Positions 28,551 to 40,763 of a stretch of 64,000 nucleotides of DNA are shown here, in pieces (positions within the stretch are counted from its first letter, which is position 1; each line of letters begins with the position of its first letter). The stretch is from Lunularia cruciata (lineage: Eukaryota; Streptophyta; Marchantiopsida; Lunulariales; Lunulariaceae), in assembly GCA_948567375.1 (NCBI GenBank), contig OX419756.1, positions 14,761,001 to 14,825,000 of the forward strand, written 5' to 3'. The notes under the pieces were generated by a model. That model did not search any database, was not told the DNA's origin, and saw only the letters and a program-made list of their open reading frames with translations. Position numbers and translations under genes: made by a program.

Positions 28551-30914
28551 TTCTTGTATTAGAATTTTTTGACCCACAACATGTAAGGTCTAGATCTTGT
28601 TGCAAGAGCCTCCTTCTCCCTAGCATGTATCTTATACAGATAGTTACCTCTTGTAACAAATTCCATAATCTCCTTGTAATCTATTGGAATCTCTTGAGTG
28701 ATTGAAATTGTCATGAGCTCCTCATCCAAGAAGGAGCCATATTCTTGGGCCATCATAGAAGCATAATCTAAACAATTAAAATGAGGTAAAGCTTGAAGAT
28801 ATGTTTTATACTCAATTCATTTTTTGTGCCTCTATGGAGTCATAGAATTATCCATTTGCTCATCTCCATCATGATCATAGGCCCTAGATAACAAATCAAC
28901 ATTTGTGTGTTTCTTCCTTGGCCTATCCTCCTACTCAGACAAGAGTATCATCCATCTTGCTAGCCTTCTTTCCACATAAAGCTTGTTGAAAATTTATTTC
29001 AACACCTTGTGATATGTAATAATGATGGTCTTCCCTCCAATCATATAGTATTTAAACTTCTTGAGACCAAAAATCATTACCAGCCCTTCCTTTTTTATAA
29101 CTGAACAGTTTCTCTTTGTTGAGAGCATTTTTCTATTAGTATAAGCTACTAGATGATCATACCTATCTTGGTCCTAATTAACTAAAAGTGCATACTATAG
29201 CTACATTGGAAAAATCAATATAAAGGATGAAAGGCTTACTTCAATCAAGTTTAGCAAGAATTAGAGCCATAACAAGGGATTGCTTGAGCTTCTCAAAAGC
29301 TTTGAGAGCCTCCTTGTCTTCCAAAATAACTATGTATGCTATACCTTTCTTTATGTAAATGGTCAATGCATAAGCTTTGTTGGGAAATGAAAAGGTGAAC
29401 TTTCTATAGTACCTAACCATCCCCTAGAATTGGCATAACTTTGTCAAACTTGAAGGAATGGAAAGTTTGAGATTTTCCTCACCTTTTTAGGATCCATTGT
29501 TATTAAATCCTTGGAAATGATATAGCCCAAAAGTAAACCTTCTTCATAACCAAAGATGCACTTCTTTGGGTTGAGTGATGTATTTGCTTCATCCAAACAT
29601 TGCAAGACCTTGATCAAGAACTTAAAGTGCTCTTCCTTGCTCCCATGGATACAAAAGTCATCAATGAAATTTCTCATAAATTTCCTAATGAAAGGTTCAA
29701 ACACCTTCTTCATGAACCATTGGAATGAGGCTTGAGCATTGAAAACCTCAAAAGGCATGACCTTGAAAGTGTAAGTACTCCAAATTGTAGTGAATGTGGT
29801 GAGTTATTGATGCTTTGATGTAACCTTGATTTGGTTATACCCACTATAATCATCTCCAAAATTGTACCTCTCATGACTTGCAACCTCTTCTAAGATTTTA
29901 TCAATGAATGGCATAATTAGTAGTCCTTCTTAAAAAAATTCAACTTCTTGTAATCTACACATACCTGAAAATTTTCAATCTTCTTCTTCAAAATCACAAT
30001 TATAGACACGCATTCATAATTCTCCACCTCAAAGATAAACTTGACCTCCTTGAGCTTATCAATCTCCTTCTTCACAACCAAGTTTGGTGACTACTACAAC
30101 TAATGTGACGTTGCTTTTGGTAGAATGATCTTGCATGTGACTCCACCTCTATCTAGTGCTCCTCCAAGGTGAGTTCCTTGAGATCCTTGTAGCTAAAATC
30201 AAACACATGGATAAACTTGTGGAAAATCTCTTCAAATCTTACCTTCTCCTCCTTGATAGTATTTGGGATACTTGAGAGTAGGTAGTCTCCTCTCAATCTC
30301 CTCAAGTATTAATGGTGTTTTATCAAGGTCCTTCTAAACCTCTACCATAGGTACAAAATCTATGGCACACAAAGGATATACATCTAAATCCAATTCAAAG
30401 TATCTTCATCCAATGAGGTCTCTACCTCGCTGGTGTCCACACTCAAATCTCCTTCTTCTAAATCCAATTCCCAATCATCAGAAGATAATATATTTGAATG
30501 TAAAGTCTATGTGGTGGTAGTTATAAGAATTGTAACTTGATGGTTTGATGGCCCAATCCTCAAGTACCCTTTGTGTCACCAATCAATTGTGTGAATTGCT
30601 CTCAACCATGGTCTCCCAAGTAGCAAATCATAGCTTGAATCCTTCAAAACTTGGAAAGTCATGAGATTTTGAACTCTCATAATTGATACTACCACTTTAT
30701 CCATCACACCCACTAGTTGAACTTGTTACTTGTTTGCTATATTCACCGTAAATGTTGAAGGTCTAGAGTATATTATATTCAACTTCTTTATCAACTTTTC
30801 TAACATGGCATTCACCGTAGATCCTCCATCAACATCAACAATCTTGAATGTTTTGACCATTCACTCTCATATTAATATTGGAGGTATATTTACAGCCTTC
30901 CATGGTGGTAGTTT
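28551..30914 (-). pseudogene. A4 pol, left part: RT, RNase H and start of integrase linker
   Basis: Minus strand. RT palm at 29758-29444 with FEPFIRKFMRNFIDDFCIHG (catalytic Asp pair kept) and SLNPKKCIFGYEEGLLLG; RNase H at about 29380-28900 (KPFILYIDFSNVAI), badly broken; linker at 28756-28559 with IPIDYKEIMEFVTRGNYL. Upstream, 30100-30900 holds the protease end and acidic spacer (GPSN-like, LEEIERR-like). Integrase is missing. D1 interrupts the element at 30914/30915; the rest continues at 43345. Confidence 0.8.
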
Positions 30915-31497
30915 TGGTAATCCTCTAAGGACAAGAGAAATTCCAAGAGAGAAAATGCAAGTTTCACACTCAATACTCCGATGCCCCAAAGGAGCACCTT
31001 CTCTTTATTATATAGCAAAGATGATCTCCTCAAAGGAAGCTCCACCCTTAGATTAGATACATGGATTGGTGACCTGTTAGTGAGCTCTATCCTTGGATTA
31101 TTTGTTTGGATTGGTGACATGTCAATCTTTTTCCTATCTAGTTGGTCAAATGGACCAAAAGGAATCTTTAGGAAATCTTCTTGTAAGGAGCTTAAAATTG
31201 TGTGGGTGAGGTACCGTTGGAACGCTCTCAACAAGATAAATATTAGGGAGAGAATTCAAGCCTTTTAATGCTAAGGAGGAGGGGGCCCATTCCATTTTTT
31301 AGGCCTAATTCATCTGTTTAGGCCTCCAAAATTGGCTCTAAAGTTTTCAGGCTATTTTCAACTTTTGCCCTATTAGTAGAAATACTCTTTTGGTGTCACA
31401 TTTGTCTGATCTTCCTAGCCCATTGTACAAAACATCCTTCTAGAGTTACCAAGCCAATTTTCACCTCCATATAATATGTTTAGCTACTTTTATTATA
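30915..31497 (-). repeat. D1 3' LTR (about 583 bp)
   Basis: Aligns with D2 (52619-53348) and D3. The minus-strand TATA box TATATAATAAAG is near 31001-31015. The start, TATAATAAAAGTAGC, is a mutated TGTAATAC. Confidence 0.8.
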
Positions 31498-31559
31498 GAC
31501 CTTCCCTCTTTTAAGATGCAATGTTCTTGTTGCAAAGTTGTTGCTCAAAAGATTGGACT

Positions 31560-31976
31560 AACACTGGTGCATTGGTCAAGTTAGATGTTGGCTCCCATGT
31601 TGCCTCATATAGTGGGTACACTTTCTAATGGACCAGATATTCTACATGTGGATGGTGAGTGCCATGGATGTGTTTTTGGAGAATGCCTTCGACCTTATAA
31701 TCCCCCGCCTCATCAACAAGTGTTGGACAAAGTTGACTTTCTTGGATGGAAGAGAAGTAGGATAGCCGGGGAGCATATCAATGTAATATGGAAACATGAA
31801 ATCCCAGGTGGATCTTCATATGAGGCGGTAAGCCACATATGAAGGTGATAAGCTATGGCATCATTGCGACAAAGGATGGAGAAAGGTCCAATGAAACAAG
31901 GTGTGAGCTTATAAGGACCAACTAACTTGAGGTTGATGGTTGAAAGCCAAACTTGATCTCCTACATTGATCTCCAT
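31560..31976 (-). pseudogene. D1 integrase C-terminus (GPF) and chromodomain
   Basis: GDQVWLSTINLKL and KLTPCFIGPFSIL (31970-31880) are the GPY/F module. After a shift, DYKVEGILQKHIHG, VEYLVH(stop)KVYPLYEATWEPTSNL (about 31730-31580) is a chromodomain with its WEP word. Placement just before the 3' LTR is as in other chromoviruses. Confidence 0.75.
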
Positions 31977-33301
31977 GTGTTGGTGCTGTGCATTTGCATA
32001 TTTCTTCTACCAGTTTTGAGCATTCTACAACCTATGCTTGGCGTTCTCCACACCCTATTGGATTTTAGAAACAAAAGTGTTGACATCATCAACCTTGGTA
32101 GCCACCCAATGGACCTTCATCAAGCTTGAAGGTGTGAAAGGATGCTCCATAGATGAGAAAGAATGGTGTGACTTATATAGAGGCATTCACTGAATTGTTG
32201 TAAGCAAATTCCACCAATGGGAGTAAGGTGTCCGAACTCTCTTGCTCATTCAAAGTAAAACCCTATAGCATGTCCTGATAGCAATAAACTAAATTTGCAC
32301 TCTCTATTTGTCCATCAATCTATAGATGGTAAGTTGTAGACATGGCCAATTTGGTTTTGAAGAACCCAAAGAGTTTTCTCTAAAACAAACTAGTGAATTG
32401 AGTGCCCCTATCTATGATGAGCACTTGAGACAAGCCATCGTGAGAAAAGACTACATCTAAGTATAGTTGTGCTAGTTGCAAGGCAGTCACATCTTTGGTG
32501 GTAGGACACACATGAATCATTTTTTTGAGTCGGTTGACAAAGACTATGATGAGTCAAACCAAGAGGTGGTTTTGGGCAATTCACAAACCAAATCCATGCT
32601 TACCTATTCCCAATGTTGGATAGGAGTGGGAAGAGGTTGGAGGAGTCCTATGGGAGCTTGATTAAACAAGTAATCAACAAAGTAGGTAGAGCTTAATTGA
32701 CAAAGTAGGTAGCTCCAACATATTCCATCACATCATTGCTCATCTTGGGTCAATAGTAATGGAATTTGACCGCATCCAAGGCCTTGTCCACTACAACATG
32801 ACCTACAATGGTAGAATCATGACATTCTGCTAGGATGGTGGTTCATAGATCTATGTTATTTGGGATTCATAACCTACCATCACGGAGGGTGAGTCCTTGG
32901 TGGTGGTGATGCCTTTGGATGATTGAACACCTACAATCTGTGGATCAGTTTTTGTTGCAGCAAGAATCTTGGGCCAAAATTTAGGGTTCATCTTGACTTC
33001 TACCACCAAATTGTTTGCCATCGGCATTTGGGTAAATACATCTACAATTTACTTCTTGCCTTCCACATATTTGATTGGCATGTTGAATTGTTGTCTCCAC
33101 TCTGCCCACCAAATTTTTCAACAAGAAAGATCTTTTTGTGCCTTGAGGTAGACTAGAGGTTTGTGGTCCATCTCTACCACAAATGCCTTCTTCCGCAAAT
33201 AGTGCTTCCAATGCTTGGTTGCAATGACAATGGCTAGCTCTTCTTGTTTGATGGTGTGATAGTTGCATTTTGTTGGAACAACTTATGAGAGAAATGTGCA
33301 A
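31977..33301 (-). pseudogene. D1 RNase H and integrase, heavily decayed
   Basis: Minus strand. RNase H around 33300-32980 and integrase around 32860-31980, recognisable from the homologous layout and patches such as the TATCAT-rich RNase H end. No continuous frame or complete catalytic triad could be read. The assignment rests on position between RT and chromodomain. Confidence 0.55.
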
Positions 33302-33312
33302 CTAGGTGCCAT

Positions 33313-34374
33313 CTATCCTATCATTCTTGTTGTAAGATTGCTCCTATTGCTACACTTGATGCACCTATAGCCATTGATTGGACTTTTTGGGTATACCATT
33401 TCAAGATTAGTGCATGTAGTAATGCATCTTTCAACTCTTGAAAGGCCAATTCTTGTGCGGTTCCCTATATCTACTTCCTCTCCTTGCCCAATAGTGCTAT
33501 TAGAGGTTGTGGGATCATGGAGAAGTCCTTGACAAATTGACAATAACCCCATCAATCCCAAGAAACTCTTGAGTTGAGTTTGATCTTCTAGAGCGCTCCA
33601 TTTTTGAATGATGTCTATTTCATCTATTAATACTTGGATATGTTCTGCAATTACTCTATGCACTAAGTAGTATACTTCAGATTTGTCAAACTCGCACTTT
33701 GAGATTTTGGCATACAATTGATTTTATTGTAGAACCTAGAAGACTTCTAGTAGATATTGCTTATGCTCTATTAGCATCCTATTATAGACTAAGATGTCAT
33801 CAAGAAAAATGATAATAGATTTATCCAAGTATGGACAAAATATGTCATTAATCAATCTCATGAAAGTAACCAAAGTGTTGGTGAGGCCAAACAATATCAC
33901 TAAGTACTCAAAGTGACCATACCTTGTTCAAAAGGCCATTTTGTGTATATCTTCTTCCACAATTTTGATTTAGTTATAACCGCTCCACAAATCAAGTTTA
34001 GTGAAGTGCCTTGACCCATTGAGCTGATCAAACAAGTCATCCATGCAAGGTAATGGATATTTGTTTTTCACCATTTGTTTGTTCAATCCTTGGTAGTCAA
34101 TGCACATGCGCATTGTTCCATTCTTCTTCTTCAAAAACAATACAAGAGTTCCATATGGTGATATGTTGGGTTGGATAAACCTCTTTTGCAACGTATCCTT
34201 GATTTGAGCCTTACACTCCTCCAACTCATGAGGTGATAGTCGATATAGGGCCTTACAAGGAGGTGTCTTCCTAGAAAGAATCTCAATTTTATGATCTATT
34301 CTCCTTTTTGGTGGTAATCTTACGGGTAATTCATCCAAAAAGACATCTTGGAACTCATTGACCACATCTTTCAA
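33313..34374 (-). pseudogene. D1 reverse transcriptase
   Basis: [84 protein letters not shown](stop), then after shifts FLDDILVYN (about 33810-33785), the catalytic box with both Asp, and CEFDKSEVYYLVH. Chromovirus-type RT, disrupted by several stops. Confidence 0.85.
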
Positions 34375-34438
34375 TTTCTCATGAATTTGTCTATTGTGTT
34401 GGGCACTCTAGACTTCTCTTATTAAACCCATGAAACAT

Positions 34439-34912
34439 CTATCTAAACTTACTAATAGATGTGGTCCTTATGACAAACAAAGGCAACTCTTGCCTTTGTG
34501 ATCTTCCATTAATCCCATAAATCTTCCATTGAGTAGTTTTCACTACTTTCTTTCTCCAATCCACTGTGGAGTTGTAGTGCTTCATCCATGGTTTACCTAA
34601 GATTGCATCATAACAAACTAGTGGTATCAATTGCCACTCGATTGCCTCTTGGTACCCTCCTACAGAGAGTATTACCTTTTTAGGTAATGACTCAATCCTC
34701 TTTGTTTGACCATTAGGTAGCTCTACTTCATCCTTCTCATCCTTCTCTAGTTCCATTTCCAACCTTATTGCAAAAGAGCAAGACAAGAAATTCTCTACTA
34801 CCCCAAGGTCTATCAACACTCTCATTGGATTACCTTCTAGCATTCCCTTTACAACAATTATTGTGCATTTATCTTCCTCCATCTTTGCACACTCATCTTC
34901 TTCCTTCCCCAC
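34439..34912 (-). pseudogene. D1 aspartic protease (DLG)
   Basis: 157 open codons. GNPMRVLIDLGVVENFLS is the active-site block with D-S-G changed to D-L-G; CYDAILGKPWMKHYNSTVDW is the second half of the fold. Activity is probably lost. Confidence 0.8.
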
Positions 34913-34959
34913 TTTTACTCTTCTTCACCAAGCCAATAAGGCCATGAGGTACATTTACT

Positions 34960-35990
34960 AGCAATCTTTGTTATCCAATGTGGTTTCTATATCCTCCTCT
35001 TCAATTCATCTCTCCATGTGGTTCAAAGGTCACTTGTATGGAGGCCAAGGGCCTCTAAGATGATGAACATGACAATTGATGCTTATGTGCACAATTTGGC
35101 CATAATTGTAACAACATTTTTGTTTTACTCAAGCTCCTTCTCCCCATAGGACTCCTTCTCTCCTTACTTTGATCCATCCATATTCTCCTTGGAGAGGTCT
35201 TGCTCCTCGGTCTTGGAACTGAATGTTGTTCAATTCCATAGGAATTGGTCTACCAAAATGGTGTGTCTCAGCCAGATAGTTTTGCATTGGTGTTATCACA
35301 TCACCTCTTCCAAGCGCCCTTGCTATTCTTTGAGTGCATGCAATGGCTTTAAAACATGTACAAGGATTTTGCACCATTTCCTCTTATTGAATCTACTCTT
35401 TTAATCCTCTCTTGAAATTGTCAAGAGCTTTGACTGGACTCATATTGGTTATCACAACCTATAGACCCAAAAATGCCTCCATGTACTCTTGTATGCTATT
35501 CTTCTACTTCAACCCCCAAAGTTTGGTTTTGAGCAATTTGCATGGATTCCATAGATTGGAAATTATTGAGCAGCCCTTCTTGCATGGCTGTCCAACTGAC
35601 CTCTCTTCCTTCTACCAACAATGATCATTCCCAAGCGTCATACCATGTGAGAGCTTTATTTGTCAAGTACTCACACGCAAACACACTTGTAGATTGATCA
35701 ATGATCTCCATTGTGAACAATCAAAGATATTGATTCATTCTTGAAATCCAATTTTCCACTACTCCCATGGAACATTGTCCCTTGTAAGGCTCGATGTTGC
35801 ACATCCTTTTCATTTGTAGTAACAATGTGGCTTGGTTGCTGATTGGAATTGGTGTCATCGACATGCATAAATCTCTAGGTACTTTGATTGCTAGTGTTGG
35901 TTGTTGAAATGACTCCCCTTCTTGCATTACTTGATCATTCTTGATAGTACTTATTTGATTTTGCAATTCTTCCATGGTCATCTTGATTTC
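34960..35990 (-). pseudogene. D1 gag
   Basis: Minus strand: MTMEELQNQISTIKND (35981), IEPYKGQCSMGVVENWISRMNQYL, then in other frames ACEYLTNKALTWYDAW and a decayed zinc knuckle (CYNYGQ-like, about 35110-35070). YxG-W-x-x-N and LTWYxxW are typical of chromovirus capsid. Broken by stops. Confidence 0.65.
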
Positions 35991-36620
35991 TCAAAACTTG
36001 TTCAACATTCCCTACACTGCACATCCATGATTCCTACACATGGTCAATGTTCAATTGCCACTTCCTACTTCAATAAAGGGTTAGAATGATCACTTGGGAG
36101 GGAGCACAAACTATGGAGACTACTATTGGGACCTCAGAGGCTATCACTTGTTGATAATATTCCTCACCAAAATTGTGGGCTGCGTAATCCCTAAACATCA
36201 CTATTGGTCTAACTACATAATGGATTTCTACTTACATGTTGAAAGGGTGAAAATTTGGTACATTTAGATCCATAACATCATAATAGAATGTAAATTATCA
36301 AATCCTACTCTTTGTCGTATACCTCTACATGTACAATCATCGAGTTTGGTGAATGCATCACTTTGTCTATGAATTTTGCTCCAAAATGATAAACAAGAGA
36401 TACTCTCATTTGCTCATGTTGGATATACATAATCTTGATGTGGAATGGATTCAAGAATGGGAAGCAGGTGTAGGAAATTGTCCTCTTGGTGCCCCATCCC
36501 ATCCGATCTCTAAAACACTTCCCAAGTCTAGCAATTACATTATGTTTTCTCCTCTCAAATTGCTCATTTTCAGTAGCTCATGTCCTTCCAAGAGGGATGA
36601 TCCATGCTCTAGGATTAAAA
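35991..36620 (-). other. D1 leader between primer site and gag
   Basis: No supported gene. Includes ACATTCCCTACACTGC and other AT-rich stretches; readings in this interval are not conserved elsewhere in the window. Confidence 0.5.
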
Positions 36621-36637
36621 CACCTACTTTGATACCA
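36621..36637 (-). promoter_or_regulatory. D1 primer-binding site (iMet type)
   Basis: Minus strand TGGTATCAAAGTAGGTG beside the LTR end, matching TGGTATCAGAGC except one base. Confidence 0.8.
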
Positions 36638-36638
36638 T

Positions 36639-36885
36639 CATAATACTCAGAGGACAAGAGAATTCTCCAAAAGAGAAAATGCAAGTATCACACTCAATAC
36701 TCTGATGCCCAAAAGGAGCACCTTCTCTTTATTATATCGCAACAAGGATCTCCTCAAAGAAAGCTCCACCCTTGGATTAGATACATGGATTGGTGACATG
36801 TCAATGAGCTCCATTCTTGGATTAAGTGTTTGGATAGGTGACATGTCAATCCTTGTCCTATCTAGTTGGTCAAAATGGTTTGATC
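36639..36885 (-). repeat. D1 5' LTR, first part
   Basis: CATAATACTC (mutated TGTAATACTC) to ...GGTTTGATC, where A2 begins. TATA box near 36725. The remaining 345 bp are at 43000-43344. Confidence 0.85.
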
Positions 36886-37580
36886 TGTAACACCCATTTG
36901 TGCATGTGTGTGGTATTGTGATATTTAGCTTGGTATTACGAGTACTTGAGAGATATTATTTATATTGAGATAAAAGATGGTTCTACATAAGTCATGATTA
37001 GCTAAAGTTATTCATAGCTAAGATAGAGGGGACATTACTTTAGAGGAAGTGGAAAAGATGAGCACCTCTATTTTGGATTATAGTATGTTGACTTGGTATT
37101 ATTCTTAGATGTTTGGCTTTGAGGAAAGAGTTGAGAACTCTTGGGCCTGCAAGCCTTTTTGTTTTGGATTCTTCTATAGTCCAAGGATAGACCATGTGAA
37201 GGAATCCTTGACTTAATGGTTGGTCAAGATAAGATCACATGCTTAGTGGAATATGCCCATGTGGATGGATATTCCTTTCTACTTTTTGACTTGACTTGAC
37301 TTGACTTTTAGTCTAGTAACTTGAGTTAATATGGTAATTAGTAACTTTGGTACATAACTATTTCACAAGTATATAAATAAGGGGTGAGGAGGTACTCATC
37401 ATCCTTTCATTTGCAACCATCTCCCTCTCATTGAGTTCTCCGGTGAGCAATGTCTTGAGTCTTGGAGTGTTAGCCTTGGAGGAATATGATGGAGTTGGGG
37501 TTCCTTGCCTTCTAAGTCCATGGTGCAGTACCATAATAGCCATCAGAGATTCATCCTGAGTGAGAGACAGCTGGCTCACA
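36886..37580 (+). repeat. A2 5' LTR (695 bp)
   Basis: TGTAACACCC to GGCTCACA. TATA box AGTATATAAAT at 37368-37378. The degraded primer site TTTTTTGTTTTGTTATCAAG follows. Confidence 0.9.
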
Positions 37581-38436
37581 TTTTTTGTTTTGTTATCAAG
37601 ACCTCTCTAGAAGGCAAGATAATGTTCTATGTACAATTCTATATTAGACAAAAGGAGGCTATGAGAGCTCACTTGGAGAGAACTTTAGGGGAGGAGAGGG
37701 CTGAACTTATGTAAGAGAATTTGGACCCATTTTTATACCCTAAAGTTCATTATGATGTCTTTGAGGTGATTTTGTACATCTTGTACACTTGAGAGGATTA
37801 AGAGAGATTGTGTAGGTGGATGGCAGATTTTGGAGATTAAGGTAATTCAGGGCAAAATCTCAAGTTAAGGATTTGGACTTGAAATTTCTACAAATGATAG
37901 CTTGGAATATCTTTCAGTTAGCACACTTGATATTATTGTGAGAAATGCTATGCACACTGGGCTAAAATTTTTGAAAGTTGAGAGGGTAAATTGCTCCCGC
38001 AACTGCATGCTCTCGAGAAAATTGTACAGAGTCTGCCATTTCTTCAAATTTCAGTGGATTGTAATGACACATCCTAAAAAACATTTTTTTATTTTATCCT
38101 ACATATTGATACAAAAATTAGACAGAGATCATTCTTGAGCAAAGAGTTATAAGTTTTTAAAGTGAAGGGGGTGGTTTTCAGACCAAATCTGAAATTTGTG
38201 TGCTGAATAGAAAAGTGCCTAGGCCAAATAGCTGGATGAAAAAAAAGATATTTGCAGGGAGGGACACACTAGAGTTTTTATTAACTGTGCAAAATTTCAA
38301 AGGATTGTGACATACAAGTTGCGAGATTTGACTAACATTGTGAGGAAGGGTCAATTCTATAGAGTTTAGATTTCATGCATGAGGAGTGTGAGAGCAACAA
38401 AAAACATATTTGAGTGTTTAAACTCCTCTTAGGAAC

Positions 38437-38910
38437 ATGGAGGATCATCAAGAGTGGAAATTAAGGCTATACAAGGTTCTCCAAGTGTTTGAGGTGATTA
38501 TACGGGTGGATATGAGGAGAAGAGAGTTTAGAATAGAATTTGAAGAGAGTGTTGAGAGGATCCAAAAACCTACACCACTTGGAGGAAAAGGTGAGTCTAA
38601 GTGCTTTTTATGTGGTGAGAAGGGACATAAGGCAAGTTCATGTCCATTGACTTTTGAGAGCAAGAGATTGAGAGAAAGGAGAGGCTTACTTGACTTGGGT
38701 TTGCATGTTGGACCTTTTTCACCAAAATTGGGAGGGAGAAGATCTAAGACCAAGGAGTTGTGTGAGGTTTGTGGAGTTGAAGGACTTCCAAAAGGACATG
38801 ATTGCAGGGGAGAAAATTCACTTTTGGAGACTATGGTGAAGGATCTTGGAGAGAGTCTAAGTATAGCTACAGAAATACTACCACCTTCATCAACTAGTTC
38901 TCAAGATTAG
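38437..38910 (+). CDS. A2 upstream zinc-knuckle ORF (ORF0), 157 aa
   Basis: Best copy of ORF0, fully open, ending 235 bp before gag. MEDHQEWKLRLYKV; EFEESVERIQKPTPLGG; a perfect knuckle CFLCGEKGHKASSC (residues about 57-70); basic RLRERRG and GGRRSKTKE; second cluster CEVCGVEGLPKGHDC (about 111-125); tail ending SSTSSQD. Likely nucleic-acid binding. Copies in A1, A3 and A4 show it is an element gene. Not Gag's own nucleocapsid, which is a separate domain downstream. Function unknown; the true start may lie upstream in the leader. Confidence 0.6.
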   Translation: MEDHQEWKLRLYKVLQVFEVIIRVDMRRREFRIEFEESVERIQKPTPLGGKGESKCFLCGEKGHKASSCPLTFESKRLRERRGLLDLGLHVGPFSPKLGGRRSKTKELCEVCGVEGLPKGHDCRGENSLLETMVKDLGESLSIATEILPPSSTSSQD

Positions 38911-39145
38911 TGATGGAGATAATCTTTCAACTTATGGATAAACTATCCATGAGAGTTTGATAAATATGCACTCTAGGATTTGATGTTGCTACAGAAATCT
39001 TGGAGCAAACTGAAACTTTTGTGTTCCCTAGGATGGATTACTCCTAAATGGTGTTAGTCATGTACATTATATATTAGTTATAGAGTGAGAGAAAAGAAAA
39101 GAGAAAAAGAAAAAGTGAGAAAAAAGAAAGATATATGGGGTTAAT

Positions 39146-39978
39146 ATGGGGAAACTTCTAATTTTCTTTGGCAAGGATGGAGATGTGGATGCCTTTGTGA
39201 GAGACTTCAAGAGAGCTTGCATAGGAAAAAATGAGAGGAGGAAGACTGAGTGGGCCTCATTATTACCTGATTTCTTTGAGGATGTAGCACTTACATGGTA
39301 TGAGTTAGAATACCAAAAGAGAGAGAGGAGAGATGGGCAAGAAGAGTCTTGGGAGAGTTTGAATTCAAAAATCATTGAGAAATTTCTTCCACATGAGAGT
39401 TATGAGAGATTGATGAGTGAAGTTAGCTTTCTCAAGCAAGGAGATGGAGAGAAAGTGAGAATCTATGTGGAAAGAGTGGAGAAGTTAGAGTCCAGATTTG
39501 CATAGTGTTGAGGAAGGGTGGGGATGATGTGGAGACTACTTTGATTGGCAGAGGAGCTATGCTCACCAAGAATTTTGTGGGAGGGTTGAGACCACAAATT
39601 AGAAGCAAGGTGAGATATGAGAAACCTTCTTCCAAGGTTGAAGCTATCAAGATTGCAATTCGTATGGAGGAGAGTTTGGAAGGAGATGAGAGTGATTTGG
39701 TGGTGAAGGAGGTTGTGCATCCTCCTCAAGGCTACAAGTATGGTGGAGTTTTTGATACTTTGGTGGCAAGGGTTACACCACAAGTAGTAGTTGCTCCAGT
39801 TCTTGCACCTCCACCAAAAGATCCACTTCAAACCATTACCAAACAACTTGCAGATCTCAAAATCAATGTGGTGCAACTATGGGAGAAGAGAGAGATGGAT
39901 CAGAATGTAGGGAGAGGGCCTAGGAGTTATGGGAACTATCCATATAGAGGAGGCCAACCAGCCAATAATTTCAAGTAG
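39146..39978 (+). pseudogene. A2 gag, one-base frameshift, zinc knuckle deleted
   Basis: MGKLLIFFGKDGDVDAFVRD start; ERRKTEWASLLPDFFEDVAL; FLKQGDGEKVRIYVERVEKLE. At 39500 one T is missing relative to A1 (AGATTTGCATAG against AGATTTTGCATA), creating a stop; the +1 frame continues MLRKGGDDVETT and NFVGGLRPQIRSKVRYEKP. A3 has the same deletion. After GGQPANNFK the knuckle is deleted (about 115 bp relative to A1) and sequence resumes at VKPKWLL-like. Confidence 0.85.
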
Positions 39979-40062
39979 TGAAACCCAAGTGGCTCCTAAT
40001 CCAAACAAAGGTAAGGGGATAGTATCCATAGATGTGGTTGAGGGCAAGTATGAGAAGGGAGA

Positions 40063-40610
40063 GTGCTCAAACTCCAAGAAGTCTTAATTTGGAGCTTTTG
40101 GCACAAGAGAAAAAAAAGAGCTTGTTTTGCAAAGGATGTTCACTCTTCTCAAGGATTTAATCCAAGCGAGTATACTTCTATGTCTACTAGGAACACTCGC
40201 ACCTCAATACTCGCAAAGACTCCAAGGAAGAAGTTGAGGATAGAGGACTTCTTGATTTCAAAGCATCAATGGAACTACAATGTGTTGTAGGATGTTGGTA
40301 GTCACAAGGCTAACATCATAGCAAGCCAATTGATTGCTTTGAATCCTACTTTGAGAAAGGAGCTTAGAGGTGGTTTGAGTTCTACAAGAAGCAAGAGCAA
40401 GAAGATTGCAAAAGATTCAGTATCAATGGGGGTGGTGGATGCCAAGCCAACACCATGGGAGGCTTGTGAATATGCCTCCAAGATTGATGTGAGAGTGAGT
40501 GGTCACAACATCAAGGATGCATTGGTTGATGGAGGATCAGCAATGAATGTCATGTCAGAAAGGTTGATGAACAAGTTGTGGTGAGCATGGAAAACAAACA
40601 ACAAGTTTGA
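40063..40610 (+). pseudogene. A2 protease (DGGS)
   Basis: KKLRIEDFLISKHQWNYNVL, then ALNPTLRKELRGGLSSTRSK, TPWEACEYASKIDVRVSG and the active site ALVDGGSAMNVMSERLM, intact unlike A1. A stop follows at NKLW and the remaining fold is in other frames (VVFLVMGVQNLM-like, about 40625). Confidence 0.75.
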
Positions 40611-40763
40611 CCAATAGGGGTGATGGATAAGGTGGTATTTTTAGTTATGGGAGTTCAAAATCTCATGAATTTCCAAGTCTTGAAGGATTCAAGCTATGAC
40701 TTACTTCTTAGGAGGCCAAGGTTGAGAGCAGCACGCACAACTGATTGATGGCTCAAACGGTAC

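Noticed and set aside
31585-31842. Plus-strand 85-codon frame
   Set aside because: Antisense of the D1 chromodomain and integrase end.
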